Counted from the first letter of the stretch, positions 44,631-53,969 are shown. The stretch: 60,694 bases of DNA from an uncultured Lachnospiraceae bacterium (GCA_910583835.1 CAJTYM010000025.1:1-60694), one strand, 5' to 3'. Made by a program: numbers and translations. The notes: generated from the letters alone by a model not told the origin.

Positions 44631-45253
44631 TCTTCCTCCTCACTGGACTGCTGTTTATATGTATTTCCACGAAACAATACTGTCCACTTTTCGCCTTTTC
44701 CTTCCCTTACCAGAATAATATACTGCCATTCTCCGTTTTCAGAATATTCACAAAGAAATATATTATCTGCTGCATAACCGTTCGCCACGCCTTTATCCGT
44801 ATCATTATAAATTGCTGTCATTCTGGGATCTGCGCAAGTGTACAAAGGTGGTTCTGTCTGAAACGTATCTTCCATATATTTTTCTGCCGCCTTAAATGCT
44901 TCACTTACTTCCTTAGTATCAAATCTGCTTGTATAACTGGTATCTCCGACACCAAAACCATAATTTTCCTCATTTGGCTCAAGTGCGAGTACATACCCAT
45001 CCGGCGTCTTGCTTTCACCTTTTTCTCTATCGCTGCGGTAGTCAGCTAAAATTTGTTCGATATCTTCTTGTGGCTGATTGTCTTTTTCCTGCAGTGCTGT
45101 TTGTCTTGTATTGCCTAATCTTTCTGTACCGCCATCTGTATGAGCATCTGTATGGCTATATCTGCTGCCTGTATTTTCAGAAGAACATCCTGTTGCAAAT
45201 ACCAACGCACATAGTCCCCCCATCGCAAACCTTACCCAACCTTTTTTATTCAT
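44627..45253 (-). CDS. Lipoprotein of the ABC locus
   Basis: 208 residues from ATG 45253 (GGAGG 8 nt upstream). A signal peptide ends in a lipobox (GGLCALVFATGCSS), so it is probably anchored outside the membrane through a lipidated Cys near residue 21. A Ser/Thr/Asp linker follows, then a folded region with YADNIFLCEYSENGEWQYII. It overlaps the ATPase stop by 8 bp and the next permease by 4 bp. A role in binding the transported or sensed peptide is likely by analogy with LanI-type proteins but unproven. Confidence 0.75.
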   Translation of the reverse strand: MNKKGWVRFAMGGLCALVFATGCSSENTGSRYSHTDAHTDGGTERLGNTRQTALQEKDNQPQEDIEQILADYRSDREKGESKTPDGYVLALEPNEENYGFGVGDTSYTSRFDTKEVSEAFKAAEKYMEDTFQTEPPLYTCADPRMTAIYNDTDKGVANGYAADNIFLCEYSENGEWQYIILVREGKGEKWTVLFRGNTYKQQSSEEED

Positions 45254-46139
45254 ATTTGCTTCCTCCAATTCTTTTCATAATAAACATGTAGTAATCTTCC
45301 AATGTAGGCAATACCGGCTTACAATCCATATCCGGGTATGCTTCCCCTACAAAGCGAACACTGCTCTCTTTTCCCAGTTGTTTTATATGAATAACTGCCC
45401 TTTCCGAACTAATTCTGTTCAGTTCATCTTGTTCCATAACCACTTCCCATACCTTTCCCACCACTTCTTCCACTAATTTTTCAATATGCCCGGTTTTGGC
45501 AATCTCACCTTTTTTTATTACAATTAATCTGTCTGCTACCGCCTCAATATCTGATACAATATGTGTGGACAGCAGGATGATTTTTTCCTTTGCCATTTGG
45601 CTTAATATATTAGAAAATCTTATTCTTTCCTGCGGATCCAGGCCTGCGGTTGGCTCATCTAATATCAAAATTTTCGGATTATTCAGAATTGCTTGTGCAA
45701 TACCAATCCTTCTTTTCATTCCTCCTGAAAAAGTCCTTACTTTCTTCTTGGCAGCAACTGTAAGGTTGACGAATTCCAACACCTCCGGGATTTTTTTCTT
45801 CAGTTCATTTGCTGAAATCCCTTTTAAAGTTCCCATATAATTCAGAAAATCGGTGGCTGTAAATGTAGGATATACGCTATATTCTTGCGGCATATATCCA
45901 ATCAAATCCCTATAATCCTCATTCATTTTTGCAATATCTGTTCCATTATATGTAACGCTTCCGCTCGTAGGATAATCTACTGTGGTAAGGATTCTCATCA
46001 GTGTGCTTTTTCCTGCCCCATTCTCTCCTAAAAGGCCATATACCCCTTTTTCAAGTATAAAATTGACATCGCTCAATGCTTTTTTCTTTCGATACGACTT
46101 ACATAAATGCGTTGCCTGCAATTCAATCTTTGAACTCAT
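45246..46139 (-). CDS. ABC transporter ATP-binding protein (BcrA-like)
   Basis: 297 residues. Walker A GENGAGKS near residue 40, Q-loop YMPQEY, signature FSGGMKRRIGIAQ and Walker B ILILDEPTAG are intact, with the switch His in LLSTHIV. The C-terminal 80 residues form the accessory tail seen in BcrA-type drug or bacteriocin exporters. First gene of a four-gene unit with a lipoprotein and two permeases. An 11-bp-period repeat shared with the nearby response regulator promoter lies about 100 bp upstream, with a terminator-like hairpin between. Confidence 0.92.
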   Translation of the reverse strand: MSSKIELQATHLCKSYRKKKALSDVNFILEKGVYGLLGENGAGKSTLMRILTTVDYPTSGSVTYNGTDIAKMNEDYRDLIGYMPQEYSVYPTFTATDFLNYMGTLKGISANELKKKIPEVLEFVNLTVAAKKKVRTFSGGMKRRIGIAQAILNNPKILILDEPTAGLDPQERIRFSNILSQMAKEKIILLSTHIVSDIEAVADRLIVIKKGEIAKTGHIEKLVEEVVGKVWEVVMEQDELNRISSERAVIHIKQLGKESSVRFVGEAYPDMDCKPVLPTLEDYYMFIMKRIGGSKYE

Positions 46140-46167
46140 TATCTCATCTCTATTCTCTAAAATTTCC

Positions 46168-46212
46168 TGAAAAAAACACTCAGACAGGATATTTCTATTC
46201 TATCTGAGTGTT
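46168..46212 (-). terminator. Terminator or attenuator between the TCS and ABC units
   Basis: AACACTCAGA (46175-46184) and TCTGAGTGTT (46203-46212) form a perfect 10-bp stem followed on the minus strand by TTTTTTT. It ends the two-component operon, but because the shared operator lies upstream of it, it may also attenuate the ABC operon. Confidence 0.8.
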
Positions 46213-46230
46213 GTGGCCTGCTTTTGTTAA

Positions 46231-46247
46231 AGTTGTGTTATAGTTGT
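46231..46247 (-). promoter_or_regulatory. Response-regulator direct repeat ahead of the ABC operon
   Basis: On the minus strand ACAACT-A-TAAC-ACAACT, an 11-bp-period direct repeat (AGTTGT at 46231-46236 and 46242-46247 on plus). The same motif stands at 49175-49191 before the regulator gene. No good -10 is seen at the matching distance, unlike at the other site. Confidence 0.55.
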
Positions 46248-46276
46248 ATTTTTTCTGTGTTATACATGCAACTTCT

Positions 46277-47101
46277 CTAGTCTGTCATTATCTGATAGCG
46301 GATTATTGAATTACCATATTTTTTTTCGGTTTGATTCTCCTCCCATATATCCGAAGCCTTACTATTAAATCCCAAGCTATAACATTGCTGCTTTACATAT
46401 AGCCTGCCCCCATTTACAGCAAGGGTCGCTTCTGTCTGGGAATCCCCTATTTGAAAGAACTCTTTTTCTGAAACTTCTAATCCTGCAAGTTCTGCAAAAA
46501 GGCACAGGTTTTCGTAAGGCTCTTTATGCATACTTTCATATAATATGATTTCTGCTCCCCAGACTTTCCCGGTAACTGCATTTAAATAAAGAACGGCATT
46601 CATTGTCCGGCTTGAAAAATTCACCGTCCAAAAGCTATAATATGGTTCTAATAACCTTTCTCCCGATTCTCTCTGTATCCCTACGCTAAGCGTAGCTTTC
46701 GTAAAATCTGCATCCGAATTATTATTTTCTCCCTCACTCATATTCATTTCAGCCAGCCATTCTTCCCCCATTTTGACTGCCTTTTCCATAGACACCTGTC
46801 CCTCTACCGGATTATGCATTGTTTCACCTATGCGTTCATTCCAGCTTTTTACAGCATGTTCAATCTGTATGCCTGATAACCGATACCTGCCACTATCGTG
46901 ATGTTCCTGTAATTCATTTTGTGCATTGCATTCCCTGTCGTTCCACGCACGCACCGGCGACTCTATTGCAGCTTCACCAGCTTGCGTTAATAATTGCTTC
47001 TCCCTTGTTTTTATAACAAAATTCATTCCTGCCATACTGCAGACCATAAAAGCCAATGTGAGAAACAGCGTAATAAAAGTATATTTATATGTTCTGCTCA
47101 T
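46277..47101 (-). CDS. Membrane-anchored partner of the sensor kinase
   Basis: 274 residues with one N-terminal membrane helix (FITLFLTLAFMVCSMAGMNF). The extracellular region contains AVKMGEEWLAEMNMS and FWTVNFSSRTMNAVLYLNAV then TGKVWGAE, reminiscent of PepSY-like repeats. It starts 17 bp inside the kinase gene, so translation is coupled. No firm family. A kinase-modulating or ligand-binding role is inferred from position and from the parallel arrangement at 17592-20097. Confidence 0.65.
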   Translation of the reverse strand: MSRTYKYTFITLFLTLAFMVCSMAGMNFVIKTREKQLLTQAGEAAIESPVRAWNDRECNAQNELQEHHDSGRYRLSGIQIEHAVKSWNERIGETMHNPVEGQVSMEKAVKMGEEWLAEMNMSEGENNNSDADFTKATLSVGIQRESGERLLEPYYSFWTVNFSSRTMNAVLYLNAVTGKVWGAEIILYESMHKEPYENLCLFAELAGLEVSEKEFFQIGDSQTEATLAVNGGRLYVKQQCYSLGFNSKASDIWEENQTEKKYGNSIIRYQIMTD

Positions 47102-48485
47102 TGACTCCCCTTTCTGACAGATGAAACTTAATTTTAACTACCGTTCCATTTTTTCCATCGCTTTCAATCTGCATTTCGGCCTTGTGTATTTCAATGATTT
47201 TAGACACAAGCGCTAATCCCAATCCTGCTCCATGCTGTTTTCTTGAACGTGATTTATCAACCATATAAAACGCTTCCGTAATCCTGCTTAATTCTTCCGG
47301 GGGTACCCCTCTTCCATTATCTTTCACACATATTAAATAACTGTTGTTTCTCTTATTTCCGGTAATCCAAATATCTTCACCCTCTGCTTTTCCGGAATTG
47401 TCTATCAGATTCAATATCATAATCTTAAACAAATCATAATCCGCATCTATATATCCATCTTCTATATGTTCATGCAATTTGGTTCCATATTTACTGCATA
47501 TCGGCTGCATATTTTGTTTCAGATTTTCAAACAGTTCTTTGGCAGACGAGCTTTCCAGTAAAAAATCTTGCCTGTCAAGAATAAATAAATCCATAAGCTT
47601 TAACGATAATGCCTCCAGCCTCATGCCTTCCTTTAAAATATATTCAGCTGCATCCCTAACCTGATTTCTCGGCAGTTCCCGTTGATATAACATATCCGCG
47701 TATCCGATTACCGATGTCAGAGGAGTTTTTAATTCATGCGCAAAATTTGCCGTAAATTCCTCTTTTGCTTTCGCTGTCTCGGACAGCTCTGATATTTTTT
47801 TCTCTATCTGCCCTGCCATTTGGTTAAAATCAGCTGCCAATTCTGAAATTTCATCTTTTCCCTTTATGCAAATTCTTTCCGAATACCTCCCTTCTGCAAT
47901 TCTTTTCGTTGCTCTACTTACTTTTCTTATAGGACCGGCAATACAGTTGGTCAATAAAATAATCAATGGAACACTTAGGAAAAATAGGACAATGCATATT
48001 TTCTGCAGATAACGAATCATATCTTCTTGTCTGTTCACTGTGCCGCTTATATTTGTTTCAGAAACCAAATAACCTTCTACATCACCCTGCCTGACATATC
48101 CACTTACATATATATAGTTTTCTCCTTTGTTACACAGCATTTGAAATGCAACTGTATAATTTTCCGCTTTTTCAGACATAGATATTTGAGGTTGTAAAGA
48201 CATATCAGAAAAAACACATTGCCCATCTGTTTTATAAAATGCTATCGGGACTGTAAAATTTTTAATAAGATTCATATCTCCTCGGTTTTCCACAACCAAT
48301 TCCGGCTGTAAATATAAGATTGACTGCAAAATATATTTGTTATGCTGAAATTCCTGAAAAGCATATTTCTTTTCTTGTTCAATCACATTTTCATATGCAA
48401 AATTGACTAACAGATATCCTGACACTTGAAAAGCAATTCCAACTAACACGACAAAGCAAAGAAATATTTTATGGAATAATTTCAT
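47085..48485 (-). CDS. Sensor histidine kinase of the ABC locus
   Basis: 466 residues from ATG 48485, which overlaps the regulator stop as TAATG and has GGAGGAG upstream. It has an N-terminal membrane helix (FLCFVVLVGIAFQVSGYLLV), an extracellular part of about 130 residues, and a second helix (IVLFFLSVPLIILLTNCIAG). A HAMP domain, HisKA with NFAHELKTPLTSVIG, and HATPase with LNLIDNSGKAEGED, DNGRGVPPEE and GAGLGLALV follow. N-box is slightly divergent (DNSGKA). It should sense an envelope or peptide signal and phosphorylate the regulator encoded just upstream, which carries a premature stop. Confidence 0.9.
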   Translation of the reverse strand: MKLFHKIFLCFVVLVGIAFQVSGYLLVNFAYENVIEQEKKYAFQEFQHNKYILQSILYLQPELVVENRGDMNLIKNFTVPIAFYKTDGQCVFSDMSLQPQISMSEKAENYTVAFQMLCNKGENYIYVSGYVRQGDVEGYLVSETNISGTVNRQEDMIRYLQKICIVLFFLSVPLIILLTNCIAGPIRKVSRATKRIAEGRYSERICIKGKDEISELAADFNQMAGQIEKKISELSETAKAKEEFTANFAHELKTPLTSVIGYADMLYQRELPRNQVRDAAEYILKEGMRLEALSLKLMDLFILDRQDFLLESSSAKELFENLKQNMQPICSKYGTKLHEHIEDGYIDADYDLFKIMILNLIDNSGKAEGEDIWITGNKRNNSYLICVKDNGRGVPPEELSRITEAFYMVDKSRSRKQHGAGLGLALVSKIIEIHKAEMQIESDGKNGTVVKIKFHLSERGVNEQNI

Positions 48486-49141
48486 TACTTCTCCTCCAGC
48501 CTGTATCCGATACGAAATACTGTTTTTATTTTTTCCTCCCAATTCAGTTTCCTGCGCAGACGTTGTATATGAGAATCCAGTGTTCTGGTATTTCCCATAA
48601 ATTCCTCACCTCAAACTTTTCGATATAATTGTTCTCTGTATAAAGCAACATTCTTATTCTGTATCAATTCCACCAGCAAATCAAATTCCTTTACTGTCAG
48701 ATCTACTGTTTTTCCATCCTTTCTAACGATTCTTGAATCTGTATCAATCTCTACTCCCGAAAAAAATAATTTTTTATTTTTATTTCCATACCTTCTAAGC
48801 AGGGCTTCCACACGTGCAGATAACTCACCTATCTGAAAAGGTTTGGTAATATAATCGTCTGCCCCTAACTTCAATCCCTTGATACGCTCAGCAACATCGC
48901 TCTTTGCCGTCAGGAAAATAACAGGTGTTCCAATCGGCTTAACATATTCCAAAAGTTCATATCCATTTATCTCCGGCAACATGATATCTAAGAGAATTAA
49001 ATCAAAGGTTTCCTTTTCCATATAATCTGCTCCCATTTTCCCATCATAGGCACAAATGCAACGATACCCCTCAGCTGTTAAATTAATATTTATCAGATTA
49101 GCTATTGCTTCTTCATCTTCTACTATCAATATTCTCTGCAT
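48485..49141 (-). pseudogene. OmpR-family response regulator with in-frame TGA
   Basis: The receiver domain is intact (Asp52 in LILLDIMLPE; YITKPFQIGE). The winged-helix domain begins normally (LTVKEFDLLVELIQ) but after YREQLYRKV a TGA (48611-48613) occurs. It stands where the conserved Trp (TGG) of OmpR-type proteins is expected. The same frame continues GEEFMGNTRTLDSHIQRLRR and RIGYRLEEK to TAA at 48485-48487. So a single TGG-to-TGA change cuts the DNA-binding part; 176 of 218 residues would be made. Readthrough, a sequence error or a true loss of function are all possible. Confidence 0.85.
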
Positions 49142-49162
49142 TTTACAAACCTCCGTTTTATT

Positions 49163-49191
49163 ATTATATCATAGAGTTGTGACTTAGTTGT
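49163..49191 (-). promoter_or_regulatory. Promoter and operator of the response regulator gene
   Basis: -10 TATAAT (49168-49163) lies 17 bp from ACAACT (49191-49186), which occupies the -35 position. A second ACAACT (49180-49175) follows after 5 bp, giving the 11-bp-period direct repeat ACAACT-A-AGTC-ACAACT typical of OmpR-family binding. It suggests autoregulation. Confidence 0.65.
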
Positions 49192-49241
49192 GTCACAGAT
49201 CCAATTTATAATAATCCGTCTGGTTGCCAAAAAAGAATTCT

Positions 49242-49281
49242 AAAATGTCCCAGCCCTTTATTTATCAGAGCTGGGACGTTT
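49242..49281 (-). terminator. Terminator of the LRR surface protein gene
   Basis: GTCCCAGC (49247-49254) and GCTGGGAC (49270-49277) form a perfect stem flanked by A and T runs; the minus strand continues ATTTTAGAATTCTTTTTT. Confidence 0.85.
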
Positions 49282-49283
49282 TG

Positions 49284-52200
49284 TCATTTAATCTTAACGG
49301 AAGACGCCTGTCCTTTTCTTTTGAAAAGTTTCTTATATGATTTTAACTGTTTTTTGGGAACGGAGATAACCGCCTTTTTGTGGATTCCCTTCAGTGCGTT
49401 CTTGCCAACCTTTTTCAGGACTGTCGATTTGACTTTGATTGACTTTAGCTTGCCATCCTTTTCAAACACGCTCTTGCCAATCGTTTTTACCGCCTTGCCA
49501 ACAGTCGCCTTTTTCAATGACGTACAACCGGAAAACGCATTGTCGCCGATAGTCGTTACATTCTTGCCAATGACTGCCTCCGTGGCTTTTTTGCAGCCCT
49601 TGAAAGCATTTTTCCCAATGGAGGCAACGCTGAACTTTACGCCTCCGATAGTTACGGCATCCGCAACCTTAATCTTCTTTGCCGTCTTATTTTGCAGCCC
49701 GGTTACGGATACGGTTCCTTTTCCGTTGACTGCTGCATTCATGATTTTGTACTGATAGCCGCCAACCTCATAAGATGCATTTTTCTGCACTGTGATTGTG
49801 AAATCCCTTGCCAGCGTCCCAGTATAGTTTCCTTTTCCAGTAATCGTGATTTTCGCCGTCCCGATATTGATATTCTGGCTGTAGGATACGCTGCAATCAT
49901 TTGACGTCAGCCTCTTGTTTCCATCCGACACAGCAACCGCAGGCGTTATCGCCTTTCCGGTATAAGAATACTGGCTTGATACACCGCTTACGGCAAGACC
50001 GGAAATTGATTTCGGTGCAATGGTAAAATTCTTTATCTGCGTTCCGGCATAATTCCTTTTTCCGGTGATTGTAATCTTTGCCGTCCCCGCATTGGTATTC
50101 TGGCTGTAGGATACGCTATAATCATCCGTTGTCAGCACGCTGCTGCCATCCGATACAGTTATCGCGGGCTTTATCTCATTCCCGGTATATGTCTGCGCCG
50201 ACACTTCGCTTACTGTCAGGCCTGATGCCGGTTTCGGGCTAATGGTAAATTTAACTGTCTTTTCCCCTGTATATTCGCTGCCCTCCTTGGCTTTGATGGT
50301 CACAGACGCTTCCCCGGCATTCGTATTATTCTGGTATTCCAATGTATAATCTGTATTCTCCACCAAAACATAGGAATCCGCCAGGCGTTTCACAACAGGC
50401 TTCCCTAAAATCGCGCTGCCTTTATATGTGGCTGCCTCGGGTGCTGTAATCTGAATTTTCTCGGCATCTGCCAGAGAAGTAAGTTCCTGTGCGGTATCCA
50501 AAATGTAATGGCCGCTCTTTACGAGGGAATCATAATGGAACATTGCATATTTCTTCCTTCCCTGTTCTTTGGTAAACTCATCCTCAGCGGTAAACGTCAT
50601 ATCCCCCTCATCCTTCTCATTCAGATATTTCTGAACTGGATAGAGCCCAAGGCTCCTGCCTTCGTAATGACTGTCATTCCCATCGCCTCTCTGTTGCCCA
50701 TAAGCAACCACAATACCGGCCAAATCTGTAATTCCAGACACATAATATTCCACAATGGAATCCTCTGCATGATACTCACAGTTCCATTCATCCCATACGT
50801 CCAGACCGTAAGAATCATCCGTATACGGATCCTTGCTCAATCCGATATCATAATCCTCCGTTGCCGCCTCTGCAACGGCAGAGGCTTCATACGGAATCAT
50901 GATTAACTCATTCCAGCCTATGTCTTTTTGGACATCTGCAACGGAATGCTCTGTTTCCACCAATTTTTGATACAGGAACGTACAATTGCCATCGTCTAAT
51001 TGAATTTGGTTTGTCCCTTCCTCACTCTCATAATCCCATTCAATCCTGTATACTTTATTATTCAGCAAAATCAGGTCAAATTCTGCCTCGTCCCAATTTT
51101 CATTTCCATCTTCATCCTCCGGCACATAACGATATCCCCGGCACGCCATGGAATATTCCGGCTTGTTCCCATCTTCATCCGCTTCATCCGCATCCAACTG
51201 ATAGATCAGGTGATGAGTCTGCCAGTAATCCCCCATGCTGCGCTCCCCAGAAAACGTAATCTGCGGCCGTTTTCCACTTTTCACTTCCTCAAAAATTTCC
51301 AACGCGTTCCCATACTGATTCTGCGTATCATAGACACAGTTCAACTTCGGAATTTCGATGCTTGCCTCGCTTCTTGCCAGAATCCTTGCATTTCTGCATT
51401 CTTCTGTGACATCCATCTGCCCATTCTCTGCAAAACGCAGCTCTTCTTCTACCGTAAGGTTGCCGGACAATTCCAATGATTTCATCCCCATTAAGGATTT
51501 CACTGCCGTTTCCCTTCTGGAAATAACTTTCCCATTAGCCGCTGAGACGTTGCCATTGATTTTTGCATCGGCAAACGACACGGTTTTGCCGCCACTGATA
51601 TTGATATCCTCCTCTTTTGCCCGATACCATCCGGTCAGTTCAAGCTCTGTCCCCATCCCAACCGTTATCTCATCCAGAATTCCTGTGATTCTCTTGAAAC
51701 CATTCTCCGTATCCCATCCTTCTGCCGTAAGCCGCAGGCCTTTCACTTTCTCCGGCACGGACAGGCTGCCAAGATCTGTCTCCCAGACACGCTCCATTTC
51801 CGCCTTATTATCCCAGTCCTGAACCAGCGCAAGCGTGTAATACGCGTTATTCGGGTTCAGTTCACTGTCATAGGCAAGCGCCTGCAAGGCGGCGGAAAGT
51901 GTCGCAGATTCGCCGACGTCCCCATCCGCCCATTGCCCATTTTCACGATAGGCGTCATATTCCGCCTTACTTCCATAGCGGTTTACCCGAAACATCCTGT
52001 CGGATTCACGGTAAAGGCATCCCTGCGCATCAATGCGGTATTCCACGTATTCGCCGTCTGATTCCGGGGCATTATACCAGACGAAACTGGTCCATCCCTG
52101 CGCATTGCCGTAATTTACAACCTTGTCCCCCGATGTGAACCTATGGGAGGCGCCAAACCCTTCTTCATTCCTCTCCTCAAAATAGTTTAAGCCAATATTA

Positions 52201-53249
52201 TGGTCCCTGGTCTCCTCTTCTCCGGTTTCCTCATTTGTCTCATGGTAAACCCCCAAATGGGCACTTCCCGCTATTGTAGGAAGATAATTGTCATGATACC
52301 ATATATTCAGCTCTATTCCGCTGGTTCCTTCCTCGCCTTCGATTTCCTGCGGTTCTCCGCCCTCATTTACCTCTGCGGCACAGATGCTCTCAAAAGATAT
52401 CTCCTCTTCTCCCGTGGGGCTGACGAGCTCCATCCAGCGTCCGACCCCTTCTTCCCCGCTTTCTTCATCTTGCCATGCCACCGGCAGGAAAAGCGTTTTG
52501 TCAAATCCACTGATGCCGTATACCCTGGAATTCTTAAGGTACAGGCTGCTCTCTGCACCTGCCTCTGCAACGCCCCGGAGACTTCCTGCCGCCTCCCCAC
52601 GCATGACTACAGGATACTCCTTCCCATCATTGTTTTTGCTGTATGTCCCATATTTTACGGTGATATTGGAAAAACACCCATAGAACGTCAGCGCTGCCTT
52701 CGCCTCCACAGTCAAGTCCTCATAAGTATAAGGATGCCACTGCGTATTTTCATCCGGCTCTTCCTCTTCCTCCAGATCATTATAATAATGCGTGTCAAAG
52801 AGAACGCCGTTGACATCATCCAGATTTGTCACGTTCTGCGCCGTGAGTCCCTGGGCATTCGCAAAGAGCGCATAATATCCTTCGTCTGTCTTGCCATCGT
52901 CTCCGCTTACCTCACGATAATTCTCCTCATCCTTCTGCCAGAAGAATTTCTCCCTATCCTTCAGTTCGCCGAGCACCTCGTCCAATGTCGTTCCCTCTGC
53001 AACATACCGTGCCTCATAATTGGCAAGCCCATTTTCATTCTCCCCCGGCACATACTCGCTCCACTCAGCCTCCGCATCCGTATAGGAAATTTTCTGAAAT
53101 TCCTCCTTCGTCAGCATAAAGCCCATATAGGCATTTTCCTGCGTGTTGGGCGCTGCTTCTGCCTGCAACGCAAGCCCCTCTGCCGGCGCTCCCGCCACAG
53201 CCATTGCAGCCGCCAGGCATACGGCAACAAATCTTTTTCGTAAACCCAT
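49284..53249 (-). CDS. Large surface protein with Ig-like repeats and BspA-type LRRs
   Basis: 1,321 residues. A signal peptide (FVAVCLAAAMAVAGAPAEGL) is followed by about 850 residues of acidic, unrecognised sequence rich in Asp/Glu, Trp and Tyr. Then come three Ig-like repeats of about 80 residues (for example LTTDDYSVSYSQNTNAGTAK then ITITGKRNYAG) and short BspA/LRR_5 repeats (AFSGCTSLKKATVGKAVKTI). It ends in a Lys-rich tail without a sortase motif. GGAGG lies before the ATG. It is likely secreted or wall-associated and involved in adhesion; function is not shown. One long gene with its own terminator. Confidence 0.8.
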   Translation of the reverse strand: MGLRKRFVAVCLAAAMAVAGAPAEGLALQAEAAPNTQENAYMGFMLTKEEFQKISYTDAEAEWSEYVPGENENGLANYEARYVAEGTTLDEVLGELKDREKFFWQKDEENYREVSGDDGKTDEGYYALFANAQGLTAQNVTNLDDVNGVLFDTHYYNDLEEEEEPDENTQWHPYTYEDLTVEAKAALTFYGCFSNITVKYGTYSKNNDGKEYPVVMRGEAAGSLRGVAEAGAESSLYLKNSRVYGISGFDKTLFLPVAWQDEESGEEGVGRWMELVSPTGEEEISFESICAAEVNEGGEPQEIEGEEGTSGIELNIWYHDNYLPTIAGSAHLGVYHETNEETGEEETRDHNIGLNYFEERNEEGFGASHRFTSGDKVVNYGNAQGWTSFVWYNAPESDGEYVEYRIDAQGCLYRESDRMFRVNRYGSKAEYDAYRENGQWADGDVGESATLSAALQALAYDSELNPNNAYYTLALVQDWDNKAEMERVWETDLGSLSVPEKVKGLRLTAEGWDTENGFKRITGILDEITVGMGTELELTGWYRAKEEDINISGGKTVSFADAKINGNVSAANGKVISRRETAVKSLMGMKSLELSGNLTVEEELRFAENGQMDVTEECRNARILARSEASIEIPKLNCVYDTQNQYGNALEIFEEVKSGKRPQITFSGERSMGDYWQTHHLIYQLDADEADEDGNKPEYSMACRGYRYVPEDEDGNENWDEAEFDLILLNNKVYRIEWDYESEEGTNQIQLDDGNCTFLYQKLVETEHSVADVQKDIGWNELIMIPYEASAVAEAATEDYDIGLSKDPYTDDSYGLDVWDEWNCEYHAEDSIVEYYVSGITDLAGIVVAYGQQRGDGNDSHYEGRSLGLYPVQKYLNEKDEGDMTFTAEDEFTKEQGRKKYAMFHYDSLVKSGHYILDTAQELTSLADAEKIQITAPEAATYKGSAILGKPVVKRLADSYVLVENTDYTLEYQNNTNAGEASVTIKAKEGSEYTGEKTVKFTISPKPASGLTVSEVSAQTYTGNEIKPAITVSDGSSVLTTDDYSVSYSQNTNAGTAKITITGKRNYAGTQIKNFTIAPKSISGLAVSGVSSQYSYTGKAITPAVAVSDGNKRLTSNDCSVSYSQNINIGTAKITITGKGNYTGTLARDFTITVQKNASYEVGGYQYKIMNAAVNGKGTVSVTGLQNKTAKKIKVADAVTIGGVKFSVASIGKNAFKGCKKATEAVIGKNVTTIGDNAFSGCTSLKKATVGKAVKTIGKSVFEKDGKLKSIKVKSTVLKKVGKNALKGIHKKAVISVPKKQLKSYKKLFKRKGQASSVKIK

Positions 53250-53469
53250 AAAAGTCCTCCTTTTCTGATAACTTCAAATGTAATAATAAGTAATTTTAGT
53301 CTACCATAGAAAAGGAATGCACATGTGGGCATACTTGCACAATCGTTATTGCTGACATTGTGTACCTTTTATTTTATCATGAAGGTATCGAAGAAGATGA
53401 TAGATATGTTGATGGAACAGGCTACAAATCATAAGAAAATACATGACAATTTAAGAAAATATGCATAAA

Positions 53470-53616
53470 GATGAAGTGAATGCGTGGTATGAATCCTGTG
53501 ACGGTTTGCATAAGGCTGTATCTTGCGAAAAGAAAATAAAGATGGTAAAATCAGAACAGGAATTTGAGCAGGAAGTGAAAAAATTATCACTTGCAGAGGT
53601 AAATCAGCGAATATGA
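53470..53616 (+). pseudogene. Deleted fossil copy of the RelA/SpoT-small-protein pair
   Basis: Three pieces of the intact cassette are joined here. 53470-53511 matches 54141-54182 (GATGAAGTGAATGCGTGGTA, one mismatch). 53514-53554 matches about 54530-54570 (GGCTGTATCTTGCGAAAAG). 53555-53607 matches 54795-54846 (AGGAAGTGAAAAAATTATCA). The middle of the synthetase domain and the start of the small gene are lost. The rest of 53250-53969 holds the GC-rich block, the phosphatase stub and AT-rich sequence with no gene. Confidence 0.8.
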
Positions 53617-53636
53617 AAAAGGCAAAGCCTTGACGT

Positions 53637-53745
53637 CAAATACTCATCAAAACGAGTATTTGCACCCTCAGGGCACTTACCCTCGCGGCAGTCGCCAAAT
53701 AACCGCGCAAGCGCGATTGCTTGGCTCGTTGCTCGCGGGAATACA
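53637..53745. other. GC-rich foldable block in an AT-rich region
   Basis: Starts with a perfect 9-bp hairpin CAAATACTC (53637-53645)/GAGTATTTG (53654-53662). It continues through CCCTCAGGG, GGCAGTCGCC and CGCGCAAGCGCG, each self-pairing, up to GCTCGCGGGAA. Base composition differs sharply from both sides. It may be a small repeated noncoding element; transcription is unknown. Confidence 0.5.
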
Positions 53746-53768
53746 GGAAATAAAGGAGTTTTACAACT

Positions 53769-53807
53769 ATGATTAAGATATTGTTTGTATGCCACGGCAG
53801 GATGTGA
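53769..53807 (+). pseudogene. 5' stub of a low-molecular-weight protein tyrosine phosphatase gene
   Basis: ATG 53769 with AAGGAG 10 nt upstream encodes MIKILFVCHG followed by RM and a TGA. The FVCHG motif is the start of the phosphatase loop (usually V-C-x-G-N-x-C-R-S). Homology breaks after the Gly codon near 53798. The gene was cut by insertion or deletion, so this point may be one end of the conjugative element that fills the rest of the window. Confidence 0.6.
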
Positions 53808-53969
53808 ACCCTGCTCTCCTACCCTGCAAAATAAAGGCGAAATGATACAGGAAGAACTAAATTTACCATAAAATTACCATTTTCAGACCCAAACTCGTTT
53901 TTATGAAATTTGACAATATGCGTAAAATAGAATATATAATAATTGCACAGATAAAATGCAGGAAAAGGT

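Noticed and set aside
53604..53795. 63-codon minus frame through the GC-rich block
   Set aside because: No ribosome site, runs through hairpins and antisense to the phosphatase stub; looks like a chance frame in a foldable repeat.
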